This document shows, one piece after another, positions 52,431 to 62,327 of a stretch of DNA of 64,000 nucleotides; position 1 is the first letter of the stretch; each line of letters begins with the position of its first letter. The notes below the pieces were generated by a model that searched no databases, was not told the DNA's origin, and saw only the letters and a program-made list of their open reading frames with translations. A program made the position numbers and the translations under genes. Origin of the DNA: Mimachlamys varia (taxonomy: Eukaryota > Mollusca > Bivalvia > Pectinida > Pectinidae); contig OX392534.1 of NCBI GenBank assembly GCA_947623455.1, positions 38,693,426-38,757,425 of the forward strand, read 5' to 3'.

Positions 52431-53269
52431 CTGCAAAATAAAAACAAAACACATGCATGATTAAAAGTAACATTGATGCCATAACGTTAATTTTTTATTC
52501 AGTGCCTGGATATGCAATTTATCACCAGGAATACAATTTAAAATTTATTTTAGCACCGAAACGCATACAGCGAGTCTGACAATGACAATTGATTCCAAAC
52601 ACTATGATGAGTTAGAACACTCCATGTGATTGTAACAATGGAAGAAATATTTAAATTGTCAAAACTTCATTGTGATTTATGTCACTCAGAGAGCTGGTGT
52701 GCCTGATAAATTGATAGTTATTCTTCCTCATTATTTACACTTTATTTTTAATTTTTAATGTTTCTATTGTCTGCTATTAATTAGCAGAGAAACAAGAGAC
52801 CAAGCTAGCTGTTCACCTTAATGATTCAAAGCCAAATTGAACAAGACCAAAAACATATAGACCTGCCACCAATAATCCTAGATTTTGGTTTACTTTAAAC
52901 AGCTAAACACAAGCTCCCATAATTTAGCCTCCAGGTCAATTGTGATCCTCCTAAGTTTGACCCCTTATAGAAACCTAGATGGCAAAACCATTCCTTAATA
53001 TAGCCATTTATATGGAGAAATTGATGTCGGTTCAGTTCATTTTCTAAAACTAAAATACGTTTTAATGAGAAAATTCTTGTTTAAGTAATTAATATATTAA
53101 TTGGAACAGGAGAGGAAAAATACACGGCCACATCGGGGTTCAAATTCCAACCAATTGAGCTATCAGGGCGCCGATGATCAACCCAGTCATGATCAGCTAC
53201 AATATCATTACATATTGGGATATTTTTTTTTACAACATACAGGTATGTTTAATCTGTAAATACCATAAA

Positions 53270-53600
53270 GACAATTATCCAACAGGGACTCAAGGATCCC
53301 TGTTCCAATTGACACTGTGGTTCTTGCTATTTATATAGAGTAACCTCCCTTCAGGGTCCATGTCACATTGTTCTGTTATTTATCTACATACTTGATAATT
53401 CCTGTCCCAGGATACTGTATCAGAGTTACCTCCCTTGAAGGATTCATGTCCTACTGTATTGCGTTTTTTTCCTAAAAATAGTAATCTCCCCTTAAGGATC
53501 CCTGTCCCACTGTACTGCATTTTAACCTACATAGAGTTACCTCCCCTTAAGGATCCCTGTCCAACAGTACTGTGGTTTTCCTACACATATACAGTTACCT
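53270..53600 (+). repeat. Diverged tandem repeat, AAGGATCCCTGTCC units
   Basis: About five units with GTTACCTCCC, AAGGATCCCTGTCC and a TACTG motif at roughly 55-80-bp spacing. Confidence 0.75.
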
Positions 53601-53668
53601 CCCTTAAATTCCATTCAGATTTTAACTGTAGCAGGTTATCTATCCTATATGTAACCCCTGTAAATTCT

Positions 53669-53801
53669 AGCAGCAATATACCGCTCGGCTAGAGAGATCT
53701 TCTCTTTAGCTCGATTGGTTGAGCGTTAGACTAGTAGCCAGAGGTTCCGGGTTCGACTCCTAGCGGAAGCATTGAAATAAATAATGATCTCTGTTACATA
53801 T
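53669..53801 (+). mobile_element. tRNA-derived SINE, tandem copy 1
   Basis: TTTAGCTCGATTGGTTGAGC (A box) and GGTTCCGGGTTCGACTCC (B box). The T arm does not pair well, so a functional tRNA is unlikely. Same sequence recurs 252 bp downstream. Confidence 0.75.
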
Positions 53802-53920
53802 TGCGCCCACGTAGGGACCCGGGAATCATACTCAGTGATACTTGTAAAGGAATCGCTATGGCCCCTGGAAAACTGGAGACGAGCTCTTCCTTGGAGGGGG
53901 AGTTTGTAACATTGGTAAAT

Positions 53921-54053
53921 ACTAGCTGCAATATACTGCTCGGCTAGAGAGATCTTTGCTTTAGCTCGATTGGTTGAGCATAAGACTAATAGCCAGAGGT
54001 TCCAGGTTTGACTCCTAGCGGAGGCATTGAAATAAATAATGACCTCTGTTACA
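53921..54053 (+). mobile_element. tRNA-derived SINE, tandem copy 2
   Basis: Near copy of 53669-53801, including the flanking CAATATACNGCTCGGCTAGA and ATTGAAATAAATAATGA, so the pair arose by local duplication rather than two insertions. Confidence 0.75.
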
Positions 54054-54837
54054 TATATACAGTTGCCTCCATTTAATTCATTCAGATGTCAACTGTACCA
54101 GTTTATCCAGGACACATCCACAGATCTGGTAGCTTATTCATCTAGATAGAGCCATACATTAGTAGGCTTAAGATTGGGCTTCAAACCACTCAACCTTTTT
54201 ATAATTTTGCATCGCGTACCAAGTTCTACAAGGTATCTATATATAGTAATTATAATACCAGTAAAACACACTCAGCAGAAGTACAAGGAACCTTACTCTC
54301 ATTGAGTGAGGAGCATTATAATGATATAGGTACACAGAAATGATTGACGTGTCATTATTGAATCAGACATGCCGTCTTACACGATATCATTATAATTAAA
54401 GTCAGCCGAGGGCTTCAATCTCATCATCAGAAACATATTTGCTTGTGATGAAAAGCTTGATGTAAGCTTTACAAGTTTATAGTTCTACTTCCATATGATT
54501 TGATGTCATAAAACTTGAGGGTCGTAAATAACATCAATCACAAACACATTGGTGGGTTTCACAACAGCGCGATGAAGCCCTTTATATGCCTTTACAACTT
54601 AATTGTCTAGTCAAATCCTATTGATTTCGGTGTGACGATGGGCCTGACCTATGTGAAATCAACATGTCTGATGCATTCCCCGCGGATTGGTCTTCTGCAT
54701 ATGGTCGCAGTCATATACTCATGTGGGAATAGTGTGTTTTTGATGGATTCACATGCTAGCATCATCTAATCAGATAGAAACAAACATGTGATAGATGTCA
54801 ATGTTCAGGTTAATGAAGTTCATTGAGGGTGTTCCAA

Positions 54838-55075
54838 AGGTGGCAAGGGAGATAACCCCCATTTCATTCCATTGTTTTAGGTGGCAAGGGAGATAACCCC
54901 CATTTCATTCCATTGTTTTAGGTGGCAAGGGAGATAACCCCCATTTCATTCCATTGTTTTATGTGGCAAGGGAGATAACCCCCATCTTATTCCATTGTTT
55001 TAGGTGGCAAGGGAGATAACCCCCATCTCATTCCATTGTTTAAGGTGGCAAGGGAGATAACTCCCATCTCATTGC
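54838..55075 (+). repeat. 41-bp tandem array, 6 copies
   Basis: Unit GGTGGCAAGGGAGATAACCC, CCATTTCATTCCATTGTTTTA. Confidence 0.93.
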
Positions 55076-57855
55076 ATTATTTGATATAACAAATGTTAGT
55101 CCTTCTGACCAGGTGGGCAATAATAAGCAAAACCCTGTGACTGCTCATACTCTGACCAGGTTAGCAAATAAAACCTACTTTAATACCTCTAACACCATAT
55201 CATTGGAATACTGGTGTCTTCATAAACCTCTCTTCTATTGTTAAAGCTTATAGTCAAACTTGATCCGCAGCCATTTAAGAAAAAATTGTAACATTATCAA
55301 AAAATTTAGAGACATGACATCAATACCTAGAATGTGTTTATCATTTGTTTACTTCAATTTAACGAAGACTAAACTATCGCTTAGTCAAATGTCACAAAGT
55401 CACATGATTTTTTTTTTTGATTTTTTTTTTAAATTAAATATTCCTCCCCTGGGAATTTACAAGAAAATAATCTAGGTCTTCCAGTATACTTACTTTGGTT
55501 TACAAATCTTACTATAACCTCTTACCAACCCAAATTACATTATGTTCCGTCCCTATAGACGAGTCCCAGTTCTTGGAATTTATTGGCAACCCAGAATTCC
55601 ATAACAGCATTTTGAAATGCAATTTTGCATTATCCTTTATTTAACATTTGGAACCAATCTGATATTTGAACCAATTTTCTGAAATTGCAAATACTTGTAT
55701 CAAGTATTATTTACTCCTTCACCCCTGAATACAGGTTTGAACTCTTTCAAATCAAAGGGTGGAATAGTTCATTATGATTTCAAGAGGTGAATGGGTTTCG
55801 GCAGACCTTGCCTTCCTATTATGAATATTCTAGGTTGAATGTGGCATTTAGATTTCTGATATTACCCTCATGTCTACTGTGGAGTATGAGATGATGACAT
55901 ATTTAACCCACAGCGAACATCCATGCATGGTGGTACTTTATATCCTTCATTGTAACTTTCTAATATTTTGTTTGGAATTTTTACATATAAATTTAGAGAA
56001 GATTTCTCACTACATATTACATTAAAACTTGACAAAAAAACATACTCGTTCAGGTAATTTTGTTGAAAACCATGCATAAATGAAGTTGTATGAACGACTA
56101 AAAAATAATGATAATAATGACCTTGACCTTAGCATTATGATGACTTCGACCTTAGCACCATGAGAAACTAACTCCCATGATGCTTTAATTTAGACAATTT
56201 GACCGAGATCCTTTTGGAAATGAAGTTTGTTGCGAAAAATAAAATAAACATATACCTACAAAATGAATGGCTTTGTCCAAAGAGACAACAAGCCATTGAA
56301 ACCATTTAAAAGGTAACTTTTTCCTCAATCATAATATTTAACAGTACTCAATAAGGTGATCATAAACTGCTGAATTCAAGAGTGGAAATATTATTGGATG
56401 ACCTGTCATCTTGCAGCAAGCCATTTCGTCACATTATTCCACATAAACTTTTTGGTGACTTAACGAACAAATGCGATTATGCAAGCTTTGTCATCTCAAA
56501 ATTTCACTGTCAAGATTCTGACAGTAGTAATTTGATTGGCTAATACAAAAGGTCATCGGGACGAGACCTGATTGGCTAATACAAAAGGTCATCGGGACAT
56601 GACCCCCTATGGGATTTTCTCAGATCTTAACACAGCAAAGAGAAGTTTACGGAACGGCGTGGAGATCAAGATAAGATTTTAATCAGATTGACAATTCATG
56701 TCAGTTCTTTTATAACTCATCAAATAAGTTGACATTGTCATTAACCCCAGAAGACACATTTAAACTCTACCAATTCATAGTTTGGGATATTTCATTTTGA
56801 ATAATCAGGAATAAATGAGTGAAGAGGCCAATGATTGCTGATAGTGATGAATTTTTATTTATGCCTTTTAACAAAATTTAATCTGACAAAACAATTAGGA
56901 TTTCACAACACAAACAAAGCAGTAGTTTTATTCGGAAATAAACAATCATTACAACTCTTAAACTCAATATCATCTTTAAAACTAGAACTGTCATCAGGGA
57001 GCAAACTCATACCCCTGCCCCCTTAAAGTCATTTGTACAAAATGAGAGGCATATCTTCATATGTCTATTCCCACAAAATGTTTAAAAGCTGAGCGAATGC
57101 AAAGCCGGACAAAATTGTGTTCATTTACATAAAAGGGGAATAACTCTCTGAAAAGGGTAAAAAATGCAAAGGGTCGAAAATGCAAATTTACTTCAGGGGG
57201 CACATCTTCATACTGTACTGTCTATTCCCACAAAATTTTAAATAGATCTATTGAAAACTGAGCGAATGCATGCTGACAAAATTATATGTCTAAAGACGGG
57301 GTATAATGATATCTTGTTAACAGACGAGAACTTTACTGTAGTAGAAGTGGCCTAACTGTCATATTGTTTTAAAATTTATTTATAAACCTGAATCATATGT
57401 CTTTGTAGTGTATGAACTTTTAGTTTAACAATCTAGATTTGGAAGTGCTGACATCAGTTTTACAATGATCTAATCTATTCACGTCCCTATAAAGAACACA
57501 GATAGATGGTAGACAATGTTGATCAATATTTGATGGGATTAGGACGGCAAATTGATTGCTCCAGTAGCTAAGGTGGAGTTACATAAAACTTTCACTTGGA
57601 TTTTTATGGTGTATTTTCATTAATGAGGGGGAGGGAATATATATTTTAATTTGATATGAAGGTGAAACTGGATGAACATATTACTAGGGAGCGAGTCATT
57701 ATATAAAGGGATTTAATAAGGTTAAATATCCCTTATTATTGAGGTATGGAGCTATTCAAAGGCTTTATAGGGGGTGCAAAGATAGGTACTTTATGGTTTG
57801 ATGAGTATTATATGGGAATGGACATTATATGGAGGTTAAAAGATGTTATTTAAGA
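55076..57855. other. Sequence without convincing genes
   Basis: AT-rich. A CACCCCTG fold-back copy lies at about 55715-55797, and two related 90-bp segments at 57030-57110 and 57190-57280 (CATATCTTCATA...CCCACAAAAT). Confidence 0.5.
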
Positions 57856-58250
57856 ATAGATAGGTGTTATATCCAGGTTGATAGGTGTTATATCCAGGTT
57901 GATAGGTGTTATATCCAGGCTGATAGGCATTATATCCAGGTTGATAGGTGTTATATCCAGGTTGATAGGTGTTATATCCAGGCTGATAGGCATTATATCC
58001 AGGTTGATAGGTGTTATATCCAGGTTGATAAGTGTTATATCCAGGTAGATAGGTGTTATACCCAGGTTGATAGGTGTTATATCCAGGTTGATAGGTGTAA
58101 TATCCAGGTTGATAGGCGTTATATCCAGGTTGATAGGTGTTATATCCAGGTTGATAGGTGTAATATCCAGGTTGATAGGTGTTATATCCAGGTTGATAGG
58201 TGTTATATCCAGGTTGATAGGTATATTATATCCAGGTTGATAGGTGTTAT
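57856..58250 (+). repeat. 21-bp tandem array, about 18 copies
   Basis: Unit TTGATAGGTGTTATATCCAG then G. Because 21 is a multiple of three, both strands stay open through the array (YIQVDRC on plus, NLDITPI on minus). Treated as a minisatellite. Confidence 0.95.
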
Positions 58251-59601
58251 ATGGCTTGTGACAGGAGTTATATCTTGTAACATGTAACATGGGCGTCAGT
58301 TTTTTAGCTGATAAGCAAAATGGAATGAAAATTCAACTGAAACAGCATTGATGAATTTCAACAACAGCTATAGTCATTAGTCATCACTTAGCATTAAAAA
58401 CTAAAAGACTGCGCTAAAGAAATGTAAATGACAATATTCTTTATGAACTCTTGGAGGAATACAACATGTTGATTGGTCTATTATCTGACATTTTTGATGT
58501 GCTTTTAATCGCAAAATAATTTTCTCCCTCTGAGAGTTGTTACGATATTCGTGCGTTCAGTCTAGCTTAAGTGCGGTCTAATTACTGAAGGCGATTGTCT
58601 GTAAGCGGTATTCATGTAGCAAAGTTCATTTAGCCTCACGTTGCGAAATACCCAGCAGAATTGCAAATTGCGTCATACCACGAGGTAACAAAAAATGAGT
58701 GACTTATGGAGAAAGTTTGAGTGATTAGCGGACGTCCAGAGCCAGAGCTATTGTTAGTGAGATACTGAAACACCTCATGCTAATGACGCCGGGCTTTTTG
58801 TACTGGGAATGTGCAATGTTCCAATAAATAGATTGCATTTTCTCACCAAAAAATATCTTCGACTATTTCCTATGGGAGATTTCCTATAAATAGAGGCTTA
58901 ATTCACATCAGAGCCTCACGCGAAGTCTGGCTTTTTTATCATACTCACATCGAGCCGTGCTCGTAAATCTTACGGGTACTGATCTATCCCTGGTGAGATA
59001 ACTGGTGGGACTGTTACATACATGTCTGAATTTAATGTCTGTGGTCTAAAACAGCCCAGTTATCAACAAAACCATACATATTTACCATGAAGATGTTTTA
59101 TTGGTGAACACTTTAAATACTGTATATTAAGTACACATTCACTGTAACCATTTTATCTGATGTTCTTATATGGTGAAGTTTGGTGTGTTATTTCGCGAAT
59201 TTTAATGCATTCGCGAGTTATGCGAAATTAAAACCCCTAACAATTATTACCAACCACACAGTCATTTTTAGATGTAGATCTATTCTTTTAAATCTTGTAC
59301 AGTGGACTCCACTTAATATCACCCCTGTTTAAATATCACATTCCTCTTTATATCATGTCACATTCCTCTTTATATCATGTTTTTCCCAAGCACCATTTTT
59401 CTCTCTATATTACCTTTGTAATCTTATTAATGGTTATTATTGGTTAATATATCATGTATTGTGAGGTGAATTCCTGTTAATATCATGGGTTTTTTTAACC
59501 TATCACATAAAATATCTAGAAAATGATATCATTTGATTTTAGATACAACTTGTACAAAATGTTGCATAGAAAGTAAAAAATAACCCTAAAAATATCATGT
59601 A

Positions 59602-59770
59602 TCATACACAGATTACCGTCTCAAGAGCATGAATATATGTCATGTGACCAGTCATGGTGTCACACAGATTTTTCTCGAGGCCAGAATTGAGAAGCACCTT
59701 TAATATTTGAGCCGGCCACCTCCATTGCCGTTTCTCCACCATTTCTTCAGAATATATGGTGTTTATTTTG
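59602..59770 (-). other. Possible exon with ankyrin-like or alpha-2/delta N-terminal-like sequence
   Basis: Minus-strand open stretch WPAQILKVLLNSGLEKNLCD and TMTGHMTYIHALET ends at a usable phase-0 donor (ACG/GTAATC at 59618). The LLNSG-x(5)-D...G-x-T-x-IHAL pattern resembles an ankyrin repeat. Alternatively the TG-x(10) spacing before the next host exon (52323-52430, phase 0) would suit alpha-2/delta. No strong acceptor. Undecided. Confidence 0.25.
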
Positions 59771-59851
59771 TAAGATTGTTGTATATAAAAGCACAATGTC
59801 TTCATTTGATTTGCAATTATGGTTTGTTAATAAAGTAGCACTACCTGTGGG

Positions 59852-59962
59852 AATTTCCCTTTAGCTCAGTCAGTAGAGCAATCAGGCTGGAGAGCCAAGG
59901 GTTGCAGGTTTGAACCCCAGCGAAGGCACTTATTAATCACTTTTCCTTGTCCTATTACACAT
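59852..59962 (+). mobile_element. tRNA-derived SINE, plus copy
   Basis: TTTAGCTCAGTCAGTAGAGC (A box), GCAGGTTTGAACCCC (B box) and tail CACTTTTCCTTGTCCTATTA; same family as 19085-19225. Confidence 0.8.
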
Positions 59963-60538
59963 GCCATATTTTTGCATGTATAAATGTGACAGGCCATTTA
60001 TGCCCCCTCCTTCTTAAGTCACATATATTGAGTGACACACATAATTCAGGTATGATATATATGTATACATGTTTTTTTTTATGCCAATTTCAAATCATAC
60101 TCTTGTATACTACTGACCTGTACAGCTAGCAGTTTGATTGTTTGGAGAACCTTACACATCATATTAACTACATATTCACCATCATTACATATCTGATGTT
60201 CTAGATGATCCAAAATTGGCTTACTAAAATTGAAAATTTGATTGCAAAATTTTAAAGAAAATGAAATGCTGCTAACACTAATTTCAACTTCAGTACATGT
60301 AGACGATAAAGATAAACAGTGCCGACTTTATAGTGCTACCCCATTGAAGTTAACTGCAGAAGGCCCCGGGAGCTAGAACACCCCTCCTTTAAGTCACATT
60401 ATACTGACAACAGGTGAACCAGTGATTCCACTCCCATAATGCTAAGCGTAAAGGAGGAAGCATTTCCATTGGTATGTCTAGGACAAGGGGCAGGTCCAAA
60501 AAGCCTTCCTCACAGGGGCGAACGGTCAACTAAAGGCA

Positions 60539-62327
60539 AACAAGAGGCCCAACGGGCCTTAACGGTCATCTGACTACCAATTGTAAAATCACTATGAAAA
60601 TACGTGTAGTCATTAAATCAAGTTATAATATGCCTGTATAGATTGCCAAGTTCAAGATAGTGGCCTTCTTGGATTTCTGATGGGCTTGAAAAATAACAAC
60701 ACTTTGTTGGGGCCATCTCAGGATATCATTTCTGGCAAGTTTCAGCTCAATTCCACTGGTAGAACTTGAGAAGTTTAAAATGTGTATTCAAAATGACGGC
60801 TGTGGCGGCCATCTTGAATTTTGAACAAACCTAAAAATAACAACACTTAATCAGCATCATTTCAGAATCATTTCTGGCAAGTTTCAGCTTATTCCTAGTG
60901 AGTAAACTTGACAACAAACCCTTTTGGCCCCTGTGACCTTGAATGAATGTCAGGGTCATTTCTTTAAACAAACTTGACACACCTTTATCCCAGCATGCCA
61001 CAAGCCCAATATCACATCTCTGTGCCTTTTGGTTATTCAGAAAAAGTTGTTTTAAAGATTTTGACCCTTTTGGCCCCTGTGACCTTGAATGAAGTTCAAG
61101 GTCATTTATTTGAACAAACTTGGTAGACCTTTATCCCAGCATGCCACAGGCCTAATATCAGGTCTCTGAGCCTTTTAGTTATCCAGAAGAAGTTGTTTAA
61201 AGATTATGACCGTTTTGGCCTCTGTGACCTTGAATGAAGGTCAAGGTCATTTCTTTGAACAAACTTGGTAGCCCTTTATCCCAGCATAACACAGGCCCAA
61301 TATCAGGTCTCTGGGCCTTTTGGTTATTCAGAAGAAGTCGTTCAAAGATTTTGACCTTTTTGGCCCCTGTGACCTTGAATGAAGGTCAAGGTCATTTGTT
61401 TGAACAAACTTGGTACCCCTTTATCCCAGCATAACACAGGCCCAATATCAGGTCTCTGGGCCTTTTGGTTATTCAGAAGAAGTCGTTCAAAGATTTTGAC
61501 CTTTTTGGCCCCTGTGACCTTGAATGAAGGTCAAGGTCATTTGTTTGAACAAACTTGGTAGCCCTTTATCCCAGCATGCCACAGGCCCAATATTAGGTCT
61601 CTGGGCCTTTTGGTTATTCAGAAGAAGTCGTTTAAAAATTATGACCGTTTTGTCCCCTGTGACCTTGAAAGTAGGTCAAGGTCATTGATATGAGGTAACT
61701 TTGTAGCACTCCATTCCAGGTACCTACTGGCCAAATATGATCACCCTTGGCCTTTTGGTTAGTGAGGAGAAGATTGTCAAACGTTTTTTTACATATTTGA
61801 CCCCTGTGACCTTGAAAGTTAGTCAAGGTCATCGATATGAGGAAACTTTGTAGCACTCTATCCCAGGTGCCTACTGGCCAAATATCATTACCCTAGACCT
61901 TTTGGTTACTGAGAAGAAGATTGTTAAAGGTTTTTACATATTTGACCCCTGTGACCTTGAAAACAGGTCAAGGTCATTGAAATGAGGAAACTTTGTAGCA
62001 CTCTATCCCAGGTGCCTACTGGCCAAATATCATTACCCTAGACCTTTTGGTTACTGAGAAGAAGATTGTTAAAGGTTTTTACATATTTGACCCCTGTGAC
62101 CTTGAAAACAGGTCAAGGTCATTGAAATGAGGAAACTTTGTAGCACTCAATCCCAGGTGCCTACTGGCCAAATATCAGCACCTAGAGCCTTTTGGTTACT
62201 AAGAAGAAGATTGTTAAAGGAAAAGTTTACGGACGGCGGACGGCGGACGGCGGACGGCGGACGACGACGGACGAAGCATGATGGCAATAGGTCATCTTGA
62301 CCCTTCGGGTCAGATGACCTAAAAAGT
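60539..62327 (+). repeat. AAGAGGCCC family copy 7, long form with tandem interior
   Basis: Left end AACAAGAGGCCCAACGGGCC then TTAACGGTCATCTGAC; right end GGTCATCTTGACCCTTCGGG then TCAGATGACCTAAAAA. Inside, about 4 units of roughly 145 bp (60.93-61.63 kb) and 3-4 units of about 120 bp (61.65-62.2 kb), all with GTGACCTTGAA...GGTCAAGGTCAT, then (CGGACGG)n. Open frames over it are repeat-derived. Confidence 0.85.

Larger units (their letters stand above)
46663..51912 (+). mobile_element. Ngaro/DIRS-type tyrosine-recombinase retrotransposon, apparently intact
   Basis: 5250-bp element with split direct repeats in the order A1 (46663-46818), B1 (51471-51541), A2 (51542-51697), B2 (51842-51912). A copies are 156 bp, B copies 71 bp, each pair identical by eye. 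Between them lie a Gag-like ORF, an RT/RNase H ORF and a tyrosine recombinase ORF, all open. The A1 ... B1-A2-B2 layout is that of Ngaro and PAT-like elements rather than the inverted repeats of DIRS1. No DDE integrase and no LTRs. It is inserted antisense in an intron of the calcium channel gene. Repeat identity argues for recent insertion. Confidence 0.93.

Noticed and set aside
53130..53190. tRNA-like sequence on the minus strand
   Set aside because: Only weak A-box and B-box resemblance and incorrect spacing.
53700..53770. Functional tRNA gene
   Set aside because: A and B boxes are present but T-arm and acceptor pairing are poor and the segment is duplicated with flanks; better read as SINE heads. 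The same applies at 19140-19205 and 59860-59930.
55485..55540. Strong GTAAGT donor core on the minus strand (near 55489) as end of a missing exon
   Set aside because: None of the three frames before it resembles the alpha-2/delta N-terminal region, and stops occur in two of them.
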